From Sordaria brevicollis (Eukaryota > Ascomycota > Sordariomycetes > Sordariales > Sordariaceae), in assembly GCA_033439795.1 (NCBI GenBank), contig JAUTDP010000015.1, positions 930,001-994,000 of the forward strand: 64,000 nt of DNA, written 5' to 3'. A program made the position numbers and the translations under genes. This document shows positions 24,601 through 36,263 of the stretch, in pieces. Position 1 is the stretch's first letter. Every line of letters begins with the position of its first letter. The notes below the pieces were generated by a model that worked only from the letters and a program-made list of their open reading frames with translations, searched no databases and had not been told where the DNA came from.

Positions 24601-26366
24601 TCTTCTTGAAGAATCTGGCACTACCAGCTGGACAGTTTCAGTCTGGGAACTTGGACTTCCAGTTGGCGTCGTGTATTGTGTACAGTTCTGTGGGTGCTCG
24701 GTCGGTCGTTTCGGTCGGTCGGAGTCGAGCGGATTAATGTTCGTGTTGTTGTCTTGAGGCGGATCTTCAAAGCCCATGGTACAGCCAGGTGATGTTCTGG
24801 TCTGTTTCCACGAATGCCTTGGCCATATCTGAAAGCGGGTAGTGTCAGCATTGCTTTTCTGTGTCAAGTCAGCCCTAGTCATACATTACATACCGGCACG
24901 TGGAGTCCACTGTTGGTACACGAACGTCAGTCAACTTGTCTACCAAAGGGGGACGGAGAGGCCTTGTCAGCCAGAGGCCAAAGAGACGGGATGGACGTAC
25001 TGATGTCTTCGATGGGAATAAACTGCATTGCGTCCCGCACGTGTGTGGCGGGCAAGCGAATAGTCGGTCCTGTGGAGGACAAGATGTCAGTATGGGACTT
25101 CAAAGAGCGAACATCTAAGACCAATAAAGTATTTTGGTAGTTGATAATGAGGAAACCTACTTGCACCCACCTAAAACCTACCTACACCCAGTTTTTCTAA
25201 ATCGAACCTACTAACACCCAATTCTTGGCTGGGGTCCACCCGAAAAGTGGGCCGGCCAGTTGGATGATACCTGACATCGAAATCCCCGTTTTTACCCGCT
25301 AAATTTCACGATTCTGATGTATTGAAATATTGCGCTAACTTGGTCAAATTTTTTTCGAAGTCGAAGTTAACACTTTATACTTTTTTATACCAGCACCTCC
25401 CTGCACCACTACCTCCCTGCACCACCACCTCCCTACACTACCACCTCCCTACACTGCGCACCTTACACTATATAACACCCAATATCAAAAATACTACTAA
25501 AGTACGTAACTTTACTCAAATTAATTGATTTTAATCGTATTCGAATCCCTTTAATTGAGCGTAATTACTATTAATCTATTTTTAATTATTGTATTAAATA
25601 TTTACTAATGCTCCCTCTTCTATTTAGCCCCGCCCTTGTAGCGAATCCATCTCCTTTACCTTATCTATAGATTCGAACGCTTTTTCCGCTACGTAGGTAA
25701 GCGATTTATCCTTCGATAGTAATATTAAATAGGAGGTACCCGCCGACGACCCTACGTTCAATATATTACCCCAACCTAATTTTGGTAATGCTTTTACGCA
25801 CTTTATTTCGATATACCGCCGTTACCGCTTTGGCTTTACGACCGAACGTAGTGATTTATTCCCTAAGAATTATCTTTTTCGGTTAATTAATTTAATTATT
25901 ACTTAACGCGTTATTATAAAATACGATTTTACCCGTAAGAAGTTTAACCCGCCGGTAAATTTATATAAAAGGCGTAAAACTTCGATTAGAAAGTACGCGC
26001 CAAATTACCCCTTTTCAATTATTTTCTAATTTATAAAGAAGAATAATTACCGGTATACTATTAAAATTAAGAATTTTAAATATAAAAGTTACCCCCTATT
26101 TTATTACTTTAATAATTTGAAGCGGAGCTTCAACATAGAGAAGTGTTGAAAAACACGAAACGCGTTGAGCGAAGTCTTCTTCTATAATACCGTGACCCCC
26201 CTGCAATAATCCCTGTAAATCTTCCCGAGGTTTACCCGTCTACCCGCAGCTAGGATCCCTGTCGAAAAAAAAATTCTCGAGTTGGAATTGGTTGGATTAA
26301 ACCTTTGCCAAGCCGCTAAGGACGGGACGAGGCTTGGCATTCCAAAGTGGGTCCGATCAAGACAAA

Positions 26367-26645
26367 GTGGGTACCAAAATGATGAGTAAGCCGAGACGAG
26401 TAGTTTGGTACCACTCACGTGACCGTAGCTAGCCTGCCGGCCGAGAAAAACGGCTTTGAAAAAATCTGACGGATATATAGAAAAAAATCTAAAAAGCTTA
26501 TCGATAAGGGTAAGGATATCGATATAAAAATGGGTACCAAAATGATGAGTAAGCAAAGACGAGTATATTGGTATTACCCACGTGACCGTAAATTACTTGC
26601 CTGCCGAGAAAAACAGCTTTAAAAAATCAGACGGATAGGTATATA
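26367..26645 (+). repeat. Direct repeat pair of about 110 bp
   Basis: Both copies start TGGGTACCAAAATGATGAGTA and end with GAGAAAAAC.GCTTT.AAAAA and GACGGATA. The second copy is more RIP-mutated than the first. Confidence 0.8.
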
Positions 26646-26678
26646 ATAAAAAAAAAAGGATTTATTTTCTAAATAAAA

Positions 26679-26752
26679 CGTTGTAGCTAACTTAGTAAAT
26701 GTACGGTTATAATATTTACCCATTAGCGATCGGTTCGATTCCCGGCCGGAGT
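26679..26752 (+). other. Degenerate tRNA-like / SINE-like segment
   Basis: A perfect B-box GGTTCGATTCC (26732-26742) follows a D-arm-like TAGCTAACTTAGTA (26684-26697) at tRNA spacing. The acceptor stem does not pair well, so this is a tRNA-derived relic, not a working tRNA gene. Confidence 0.4.
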
Positions 26753-29700
26753 AAAAATAAAATCTTTTTAATAATATTTAAATAGTAAATAAAAATTAAT
26801 TAATAAATAGTAATAGAAAAATAAATTATAATTAATAAATAATTAAATGATCAAATAATTAAATAAATAAATAAATAAAGAAATAAAGAAATAAATAAAT
26901 AAATAAAGAAATAAATAAATAAATAAATAATTAAATAATGATAATTGGAAAAAGAAATATAATAAAAATATAATAAAAAATAGAAGAACTAAATGTTGAG
27001 CTCCGCTTCAAGTAAATTTCTGCCCACCTGTATAAAATTTGCCGAAGGCAAATTTTGCGGGGGTACGGGGGCGGCAGCCCTCGTTATATAATATTTCGGT
27101 TTTATTCCTTCGATAACGAATATTAAAATTACTTCTACGACCTCTTCGGCTAGCGGTTAATAACCGTATAAGAAGCTTACGTCCAATTTAAGGCTAAATA
27201 CCTTTATATCTTACTTACGTATAAAGATTTAAATAATATATAATAACGGTTTAAGAGGATAGAAAGAGGGGGGTATTAAAATATATAGGCCTTCGTTCGT
27301 TAATTTAAAACTAATAAATCGGTTGCGGTCCGTTATATAGAATTTAATTAATATAATAATTTAAAAGAGGAGAATAATAATATTAAAAATAAAGACTACG
27401 AACCTACCGTTTTATAATATACGTTTTAAGTAATAATAAAGTAATAAAGGATATAGTGGCGTTATTTATATACCCTCCTTCTCGATATTATTTATAAGAT
27501 TAATCGGTATTATATACCTATTATATAGGGTATTATATTAATACCCGAAAAGATTTCGATATTAATCTTTTAAATAATTATTAATAATAAAAGGGATAAG
27601 GGATTTAAGTAATTAATTGAATAGATTAAAAAGATTATTAATTATTTTAATATCCTAGAATTAAAGGTAATTATAACCGATAACGATATTTAATTAATTA
27701 AAGTAATTAGTCGAATTTTCTTTAATATCCAACGTTAATGCTATATTTAGTATATTAATTATAATATTGTAAAGTATTTTAAGGATAATTAAATACATAT
27801 AGAATAAAACGGCGAATATTAAGAGGAGGATAGAAGCCAATTTAATAATAAATTAAATAAGGAGGAGAATAATAATAATAATTTTAATAACGAAGTTACT
27901 ACGGATTAATTATAATAAAAGGTTATAAATTAATAAAATTAAAATAATATCGCGAAGCTCCGCCGTATATATAAGAAGGTTAAAACGGCTATACGAATTT
28001 AAATTAAATTAGGCCCGCTCCCTATTAAGGTAATTAATATTAAAGTAAGCCTATTTTATCTATAATAGTATATAATTTACGCCCTAATAGTTATAGAGTT
28101 TAAGGAAATATAGGTTTTCTTCCGCCGGCAATTTGAAGAGGTATAATTGGTTATTATTAATTAAATTATTAGCGATTTAATGCCCAATAAAATTAAATAG
28201 GTTAAATATTATATAAAGTATTACTTTAATTTAGGATAAAGAATTACGTCGCCGATTAAATCCAATAATAATTCTATTAAATTGTACGAACTATTTATTT
28301 ATAATAGTTTTATAAATTTTTAGTACGCTATTTATTAATACGTAACGTAATATTATATTTACTTTAAAGAGAAGTTTACCTCTTCAATTTTAAGAATACG
28401 TATAAATTAATTCGGTCGTCCTTAAATTAATAATATACCCTTTGATATTATATTATAAGCGTATTAGCTTTTAAAGGGTTAATATTAATAATTCTAAATT
28501 ATTTAATTAATTTTACGCCTATTTACTACCCGCCTTCGACCGTATATTAAGTAGTTTAAATCTTAATATAATTTCTTATATATATACGAAATAGAGGAGA
28601 TTAGGGAAAAGGGTAACGTAATCTTAGTTACTAAAGTTAATTATTATCTATATTAATATTTGATTTAGCGCCGAATAAATAATTAATAATACTTTCTAGC
28701 TATTCTTTATATTAATTACTATAATAGGACGTAGTAGATAAATATTTATAATTTCGATTAGCCGCTAAAAGTATACCTAAAGGTCGCTTATTTAAATAAG
28801 GTAATTTATTTAGTAATAAGGCTATTCTTCTTAGTAGGTTATTTAAGTAAACGATTTAAGGTAAGAGTAAAAGTAAGGGTAGGGTTAAATATATTAAGGT
28901 TCCCCGCGGTAAATTTAAAAATACGGTACTTATTAAAGTATTTATATATTGTAATTACTCTTAGTACGAATTTGGGGATAATATTAAGTAATTAGATATT
29001 AGGGATATTATAGTAGCCGCTACTTTAAATAAAGCCCGCAATTATATTAAAGTTATTAATAATAAAGAGGAAGAAGAAGAGATAGATAAAGAGGTAGTAT
29101 AATATTAGATGGAGAGGGTTCGAGAAGTAAAGTAAAGGGAGGGAAGATAAGGGGCACCGATCGAAATATTATCGGCAGTCTCGACCTTTATTTCCTTAGA
29201 TAATCGATATAATGGGGTAAATAAATTAGAGGAGTAGAGTAATCGATTTACTGCAATTTATGCTTAATATTATAGAATTATTACGAAATATGGTAGAGTT
29301 ACGAATGTTGGGATTTAGCGATTCTAGGTCACCCGGCCGAATGATTTAAATGTCCATAATTATATAAAACGGTCAAATTTACCGCAAAAATAACGAAATT
29401 TATATGACAGTTATTATAAAAAGAAATTGGGTATTAGTAGGTTCGATTTAGAAAAACTGGGTGTAGGTAGGTTTTGGGTGGGTGCATGTAGGTTTCCTCT
29501 TGATAATCATCTGGGGGTCTCGGTGGCGCATACTCTTTTGCTTCAAAGTTGACTCTGACTTTGGGACCGCGGTTTCTACGGCGACCTTGGATGTCGTGCT
29601 GTCTGGTTTGGAAGGTGATTTACTCCCAGTTTTCCCATGAACTTGAATAGCCCATTCGGTTCTGTGAAACTGCTTGAGTCGCACACTGGCCTCTCGCTGT

Positions 29701-29804
29701 GGCTTGATAAGTCGTTTTGTCGGACGAGCAAAGATGGAAGAAACGCGAAGGATGGTCTGTCGTTTCTTGCTGGCCGTTTTCGTCTTTGCTTGGAGGATCG
29801 CCAT

Positions 29805-30600
29805 GGTAGTCGTGAGTGTCGAGTTGGTTGGGTTTGTTGCTTTTGCCGGACTTTAGTCTTGTCGTCGAGACACCGGATGCTTCAGTGATGATACTGTGAT
29901 CTCAAAGAGTGGTGGTGGCGGAGCAAGGAAATTTGGACGAGAGGCTAGAGCGAATGAGTGCCAACGAGGAATGGGACTGGGGAAGGGGGAGGCGGGAAGG
30001 AGCAACCGATTTTGATCTGGCAACTCCAGAACGTACTTTCCTCCAAACTTCACTTGCATCTCCATTTGTGGTACACTGGGTTTAGGATTACTACGCTCTG
30101 TAAGCAGGACGCGTCAGTAGCACGCTGGAAATGGTCAACTTCGTCTGATGAGATGAATGATGGTAGATGGTCACCCGCGGAACAAAATCGAAGAGGAGTC
30201 AAACCAGCCATAACTCAGGCATTCCAAGTAACATCAAATGACGAGCAAGATTGAACACGCAAATCCTAGTGGAAGTTCATCGAATATATATAAGTCTTGA
30301 AGGGAAGGACACCGAGCAGAAGGTTCCAAGCCAACTGCCTGATGAGCTTTGGGGGTACTTAAGAGGCCACTGGCGGTGGTTGGCACTTCGTACTCATAAA
30401 TCAAGCTGCATGACTGGATTCCGCATTTTTCTGCCGTTTTTCTAGAAACGGGTCAGCATCTGATCTAGTAGTTCATCGTCAACAGGCCAAACAGAGTCTG
30501 GCGGGTCAACCAATCGAAGATGCTAGATAGGTGGACTCAGCTGATTCACTTCGAACGCCCACCCGCTTAGCGGTAATGTCACTCTGGCACTTCTTGTCAC
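29805..30600. other. Intergenic region
   Basis: Upstream of a divergent gene pair (29804 minus, 30727 plus). Holds a TATATATAAG element near 30285. No supported gene. Confidence 0.5.
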
Positions 30601-30623
30601 CCACCGCTCTTCCTTCCTTCTCC

Positions 30624-30631
30624 TATAAATA
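30624..30631 (+). promoter_or_regulatory. TATA box of the 30727 gene
   Basis: TATAAATA about 100 nt before the ATG, after a CT-rich stretch. Confidence 0.6.
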
Positions 30632-30726
30632 CTGGTCACCGTCAGTTATTCTGTGGCACTGCAGCGTTTTGGCCTTGCTGCTGTAAAACTGTCAACACAA
30701 CTACTTACCTCAAAAATCTCCCAACC

Positions 30727-31587
30727 ATGGATCCTTACACTGCCATGGATATGGACACACCCGAGGACGAGAGTATCTCTGGGGTTACCGTTGCCTCCGA
30801 GGATACGAGCGATGCGCAGCCCAGCAGTCTTCGAAGTCGCAGAATGACGCGCGGCATGTTGGCCGCTGGCGGCGTCCCTCCTCTTGTTGCCGCCCCAGCG
30901 AGGGCAACACGTAGAGTCCGGAAGAAGCCCACCGTAGCTGAGGAAGAGGAAGCCGGTGTTGAGGACGGCAACTCGCCCAGGTCATTCCCCCAACGCACGT
31001 CTACTACGAGGAAGAACAAGGGTAAGTAGACCATGGAAGCAACCTTTCTGGGCATTCAGTGATCAGTGCTAACAAGACATTCTCGCCTAAAGAATCTTCA
31101 CCGGATGCCGACAGCCACTGGGCTCTCAACAAGAACGGCGTGCCGGACATGGAAAAGCTTGGTATGTGCGCCTTGCAACTCACTTACTTGCTATCGAATC
31201 GACATATTAACACATGGCAACAGTCCGCCTTCTTACCAGGGACTATACCAAAGACCCTGACGAGTCTGACCTAGTCGAGGCCGCCCACAAGTACAAGTGG
31301 CGCGCAGTTGGTCCCGGCAAGCATACGCTGTGGGAGCTCAGGAGCATCACGCTCACTGAGAAGGCAGAGGCGCGCAAGAAGTTGAAAGAGAATCCTTCCA
31401 ACTGGATCGCTAAGGTGAAGCTCCGTGTCTGTGAGGCGGTTTTTTCACATGTCGTCAGTAAGTGCTATAACGTTACAAGATCCATAACATCGAAGAGGAT
31501 GTGTACTAACGACAAGTCTCAGGCGAGTGGGAAGTTGAGAGGCACGCCAAGTGGAGCGCAGACCTGGACAAAATGAAGCTCAACTAG
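30727..31587 (+). CDS. 220-residue family-like protein with acidic/basic N-terminus
   Basis: Function unknown. Four exons are read at 30727-31021, 31093-31161 (exactly 69 nt), 31224-31457 and 31523-31587, all introns phase 1 with GTAAGT or GTATGT donors. Exon 1 is acidic at the start (MDPYTAMDMDTPEDES) and then basic (RRMTRGM, TRRVRKKP). Exon 3 is helical and charged (DESDLVEAAHKYKWRAVG). Exon 4 starts SEWEVERHAKW. The 69-nt second exon and the phases match the minus-strand family although residue similarity is low. The TATA box at 30624 supports the start. It is divergent to the broken gene at 29804. Confidence 0.82.
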
Positions 31588-33275
31588 GGTGTCCTCAGGA
31601 AGATGGTGTTTGGTCAGCATAGCTCCCATGGTTACTTCTGCAGACCATGATGCAATAATATCAGTTTGTGAATATGCTATTGACCTCAAGTGCCTCGCGT
31701 TTCCGTGTGTACGAGAAACGACACGAGTAAATGTAATTTGATCCGATTGTCGTCCTTTTCCCGGGCGAATGATGCAGGGTAGGTGAAAGATTTGGCCTCG
31801 CTGAAAGACCCAAGGCAGACCGGGGTTGCACTTTACCAGCCTCTACCGGCAGGAGTTGACAACGATGTGTAAAGAAACAAAAGCAGAAGGTAACGAGGAG
31901 AAGAGAAGGGAGCAGCAGTCAACTGACACGAAAGTAAACGTCCCACCAGTGTAAATCAGATATTTCGTGTGAGAGATGAATCATGAACCGAGCCCTCGTT
32001 CTGCCGCCAGTTGATGATCGAGAGGCCCGGCATTGCCAAGCCCGACTCGGAAGCCCCACATCGGACCGAGAACAGTTCGGATGAAGTCAGTGCGAACGCC
32101 AAGGCGGCCGCTTTTGGACAGTCGGGAGCCCCCCTACAAGACCGGCAAAGCGGAGGCTAGGCGGCCGGGTTTCAGGCGGATTGTGCATTGTAAGAGACCG
32201 CAGAAGGCAAAGAATTGAAAGAGACAATAGGTTGGATTGAGTTGGTGCCGATGATTTACTTCCATGATCAAAGCCGCGAAAGCGGATTCTGGGCTTGATA
32301 CAGCTCATGGGTTGAAGTTGAAAAGAAAAATGTTTCCGCCGTGGGTGGCATGGAGGAGAGTCAAACACCACTGCAAGAAGAAAGATGTGAAGTTGAGGAA
32401 AGGGAATTGGGACACTGCAGACAGAAAACTCTGCAACTTCCTTCGATTTGGGGTCTGTGGGTGTTGCCTGCCGAGGCACAAAGTGAGCTCAGACAGCTAA
32501 TGCAATCTGCAGGCAAGAAGCGCCGATGACGCCTGCCATTTGAGAGGCTCAACTGCATCCTTTGCCTGCCCTATCCAAGTTTGGGAGTTGTTCTTGCCAA
32601 TTGCACCAAGGCTGGAACATCCCGTCATGACTGAGTCTCTTAGAGTCCGGATCGCCAATAAACGATGGCTCCATCCAAGTCATGAACCGTCATTATCCAT
32701 TAGGTGTTTCCAGATACTGTGATTTTGCTTGACTCTTGTCTTCATTCACGATATCCAAACCCAGGACCGTCCCTACAAACCCAATGAAAAAGAGACATTC
32801 GGTGAACAGACTACCACAAGCGGCTCACACACCTTCGAAAATTACACAGATATAGCTGGCTACCTTAGGTTGATGCCGTTGATGAAGATGCTGGTGTGCT
32901 TGGTACTTGATTCCTATCACTCACCCATGTCATTGTTCAATTCACAGCAAGTAATCCACGTCACAGCTGAACCTCAACCCCATGACAGACCGAACACTCA
33001 CATCACCCGATCACCGTGAGTCAGTAGGTGACCGACCGCGCAACCCTTAGAGGTAATGACTATACAGTTCCATATACATCCGAAAGGGTTAGATGTGATA
33101 TGGGCTATTAAAGAGACGATATTCCAAGTGAAAAAGAACTCATGGCGCATGGCCGCAAAGCATGTACAAGGATCGCAGCTTTATTTGAGGCAGTGGTTGT
33201 GTCTTTCATCAAGAACAGAAGAGATACCACCAGCCTTGGCATCTACACACGATCTTGGATCCGACTGTAACACAA
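31588..33275. other. Long intergenic region, nothing clear
   Basis: About 1.7 kb with normal base composition, no RIP and no family motif. Small overlapping open frames lack splice support. I see nothing to annotate. Confidence 0.5.
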
Positions 33276-33902
33276 ATGATGGAGAGAGGTTCAAACGCAA
33301 TCGGGGAGGAAGACGGCTCTGGGTCTCAACAACATCCTCCAAGTGCTTCAGATCAAGATACTTGTGAGTGTGTACATGATGATCGCGATTCATCCTCCCT
33401 AACCACCGCCCGGCTCTTATGCTAACATGTCAGTAGCTCGAAGCAATAACGAAGCTTCGCGCACTCCCCTTACCTTGGAAAACTCAATTAGATTGATTGA
33501 TCTCGACATGCTAGGTAATTGCGGTCTCCTGAGTCTCTGCATCTACACCATCCAGCCCAGTCGTCGAAACTTGAAACTTTTTGTCTAGTTCAGACATAGA
33601 AACATGTACTAACAGTTGCCCTTGTAATGCAAACTTACTCCAGCACGCGACTTGACGTCGATTACACGATGTACCCCACCGATGAACAAATCAACCTCAA
33701 AGCATGCGCGACCATCGATCGACTTACCACACTTTATCCGACCCACGAAGACAGATTCAAGATACACGTGGCTGTCATGACACTATTGACACGGTATAAC
33801 AATGTGGGGATGGTTCATGTTGCTCAAGACAAAAATAGGCGCCTGCTGTGGATAGAAAAAACCCTTTCCGCTCTGGGGCGTGCTTTGAATCGCAACACGT
33901 GA
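33276..33902 (+). CDS. 151-residue family-like protein
   Basis: Function unknown. Three exons are read at 33276-33363, 33434-33514 and 33616-33902, both introns phase 1 with TAACA-type branch sites and CAG acceptors. It starts MMERGSNAIGEEDG (two in-frame ATGs). Exon 2 ends ENSIRLIDLDML. The last exon begins VALVMQTYSS and holds YPTDEQINLKACATIDRL, which sits where PPTNEELMSHAKIFAE is found in the 14224 gene. The protein has no basic tail exon. Phase and order of exons support membership, but residue similarity is weak. No damage is seen. Confidence 0.72.
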
Positions 33903-34448
33903 GGACTCTTCTTCATGACGGGCTGTAGATGCTCATCCAGAATTGCCTCGAGATGCTAAAGTACGTCTTCCTTTTTCCTTTTTCCACGTTTGCCTTTCAA
34001 GTGAGATTTACTCACACTCTGTGTTTCACTCTCCCTTAGTTATTTCTGGTTCTTCTTATGCATGCCAACATCTCTCTGTGGAAGCTTCTTGAATATGTTA
34101 TCAAACCCCTCTCCATCGCAGATGCAGCTTCTGAGTTCAAACACGACGTTCTCTTCTCAAGACACGAGCCGAACCTTCCAGCTTTACCGCCGGAAAAAAG
34201 CACTGTCCAGTCCCCCAGCACCACAGTGACGCGCGCAACATTCTGAAGATGGGATGAAATGAACCCTTCAAAGCCTGCCCAGATGTAAGGTTTTGCTGCC
34301 CTTCACTGGCCGGAGGGTACGTACTTGCCGGGTACTACTACTTATTTGCTTCGCCGGCTCGAAATCAAACCTACTTTGCAAAATATCGAACGCGCACTGT
34401 TGACAATCCACACAATTTGTTTCCTGCCCCAAAAACAACTCGCTCACC
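33903..34448. other. Intergenic region
   Basis: No supported gene. CT-rich leader sequence precedes the ATG at 34449. Confidence 0.5.
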
Positions 34449-35048
34449 ATGCCCGCCTCAAAGAAAGACATCGCTCCTGTCACGTATATCAAACAGAGTA
34501 GGTTTTCCTAGTTACCCGCGTGCTTTTCCAGGTCGTCAGCACGCTAACATGACTGCTACACCCTAGAATTCTTCAACGCGCCTCGCCATGACCTCCTTAA
34601 GCTGTCTTTTAGGGTCATTCCCATCAACAAGATCAGTGAGTCCATCACATTCAAATTTTTTCTTCATATCCTGCACGATAGATGCTAGGCCATCACGTTC
34701 CCTCGCGTTCGTTTATCCATTCTGACACCCAATCTTTTCTTTCTTCTTTCTTCGTGTGTTTCAGCCCGCGAAATCACCCAAAACATGAAGGTTGTCCCCG
34801 TCAACGAGCAGATGGAAGCCAAGGCCCGCGAGGTCGTCGAGCAGGTTGTCGAAATTGGAATCAGGAAAGAGACGGCAGGATTGGCCCTCACCAAGCTGCT
34901 GTCCAATTTCAGCTACCTGTATGAGTGGGGAAAATGCAAGGACAAGTGGGTTTGGGTCAGCGTTTTTCTTCTTAAGGCCATGATGGAGGCGTTGAAGCGT
35001 ATGAAGGAAGAGGCGAAGGAGGCGAAGGAGGCGAAGGAGAGCGCGTAG
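34449..35048 (+). CDS. 133-residue family member with VIPINKI motif
   Basis: Function unknown. Three exons are read at 34449-34497, 34567-34635 (exactly 69 nt) and 34765-35048, both introns phase 1. Exon 1 encodes MPASKKDIAPVTYIKQ. Exon 2 encodes PRHDLLKLSFRVIPINKI, which lines up with the IILHLPPARV...DILPVDTI exon of the minus-strand copies. The last exon is helical (EQMEAKAREVVEQVVEIGIR), has a W-rich patch (KDKWVWVSVF) and ends in repeated EAKEAKEAKESA, a likely single helix. It lacks the separate C-terminal tail exon. The exact exon length plus motif makes it a secure family member. No targeting signal is seen. Confidence 0.85.
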
Positions 35049-36263
35049 ACGAAGTCTCGTTTGAAGGCGCAGGAGGGAAAGTTTTCTTGGTCAAAGCAGT
35101 CTCGTATCATTCACATTCAACATCCTTATTCTTTTCCTAGTTTCCTCATTATTTCTGCTTTTTTGTGTCTTTTCGGAACAAGTGTCCTCGGTGAGTTCGC
35201 GATGTCGTTGTCGCCGTCTTTTTGGTTTTAGGTCGACGTCGACATGTACATTTCACTTTCATTTATGTTACAGGGCATCAAGCGCTGTATTATAGCGGGC
35301 TTCTCATTCAGTTGCAGGGACGGTCCCTGCTCGCACTTGCCTTTTTCGTTCCCGTCTGTCATTCGCGACTCCACCCGCACACTCCACAGTGGGGTCCTGG
35401 TGTCTTCCTGAAAATCCCTACAGCGCTCACAGCCGCTATAACACAAATTCTTACAGCGCTTGCGAATGTCCAGCCTGTGGACACGGCATTCACCGACACA
35501 GCCCCCGGCTCAACAAAGATGTCCAAGCAAACAACACCTTGGACTGACAGTTGGGAATATCAATTGACCAATATTCATCATCACCTTTTCCTTTTGACAT
35601 AACCTGATTTTGCAGTATATTATGGCCCGCACCCTTGCTCTCCTGCGCCCGAAGTTTGGTCCCGAGACCAACCGTTCCGCCGTTATTGATGAGTGTCCAA
35701 GTGGACATCATCACCTGCAAATGGAGACTTGGGAGAACGGTGCAAAGGCATCTACACTATAAACTCACCATCAGTATACTTCTTACCCATTGATTAACTC
35801 TCCGTGAACTATTGATCAAGCTATTGCCTCGTGCTCACATGCCCAGTTTCGTTGTCTCTCGACTAGGCTTCTAAGCCTACCTTTTCTTGATCCACGTTGC
35901 GACATCACGACAGTCATGAAGCTCCGTCACCACGTTGGCATGTTCTATGGGTAGCCACATGGCTGTCGAGGAATACTTCAATTACTGATTCGTGAACCTT
36001 GTTGTCCACAAACGACGAAAGAGCTGAATTCACCTCATTACCCCTCTCAAGAGAACCTGAAGACAAAAGTGAAGTGTAGGCTTGATTTTCAAAAAATTGC
36101 TTTACGACTTTGCTCGCCTGTCGAGTTCGCTCTTCATACAACCAAAACTGGATGGCCACAACCGCAAAAGACCACGAAATCCTGCATCCAATTATCCACG
36201 CTGCCTTATCAACGGAGTTGGAGTATCTCTTCCTCGAAGCTGCCCTCGGTCTCCCTGTCAAGC
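35049..36263. other. Intergenic region, possible small gene not resolved
   Basis: The stretch 35400-35760 has readable open frames around ATGTCCAAGCAAACAACACC and, after a TTTTGCAG, MARTLALLRPKFGPE. The two pieces do not join in one frame by a phase-1 intron. I do not call a gene here. Confidence 0.4.

Larger units (their letters stand above)
26118..27012. mobile_element. Possible nested element with hairpin-forming ends
   Basis: TTGAAGCGGAGCTTCAACAT at 26118-26137 recurs inverted (ATGTTGAGCTCCGCTTCAA) at 26993-27011. Each end is itself nearly a hairpin. The segment between keeps many CA/TG in its left half, unlike the host transposon. It contains a direct repeat of about 110 bp (26367-26478 and 26531-26645), a tRNA-like box and an AT-rich AAATAAAT tract (26860-26950). 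No coding capacity was seen. Confidence 0.5.
25149..29499. mobile_element. 4.35-kb DNA transposon with long TIRs, RIP-mutated
   Basis: Left end GAGGAAACCTACTTGCACCC and right end its inverse, with inverted repeats of about 75 bp that contain three CCTACxxxCACCCA units. A perfect 8-bp target duplication TTGATAAT lies at 25141-25148 and 29500-29507. An 8-bp duplication fits hAT-like or KDZ-type DNA transposons; the transposase is too mutated for me to identify. Most of the interior lacks CA/TG. A central part, about 26110-27085, is far less mutated and appears to be a nested insertion. Confidence 0.85.
24621..29804 (-). pseudogene. DILPVDxI-family copy with a transposon in intron 1 and degenerate 3' end
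   Basis: Exon 1 (29804-29534) starts MAILQAKTKTASKKRQ and is strongly basic. Exon 2 (25069-25001) is exactly 69 nt, encodes TIRLPATHVRDAMQFIPIEDI and is joined in phase 1, matching IILHLPPARV...DILPVDTI. The intron between them should be about 100 nt but carries a 4.35-kb transposon (25149-29499). After exon 2 a short piece (24909-24894) begins with the expected ATG-completing TG, but the 264-nt core is not recognisable. A K/R/T-rich open frame continues to about 24621 (with a second possible frame ending at 24595). The 3' end is therefore uncertain. Splicing over the transposon is possible but unproven. Confidence 0.6.

Noticed and set aside
31588..33275. Several short open frames in a 1.7-kb gap
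   Set aside because: No splice logic, no motif and overlapping frames on both strands; I could not support any gene.
35222..35760. Possible small gene downstream of the 34449 gene
   Set aside because: Exon-like pieces do not join in one frame with credible splice sites and carry no family motif.
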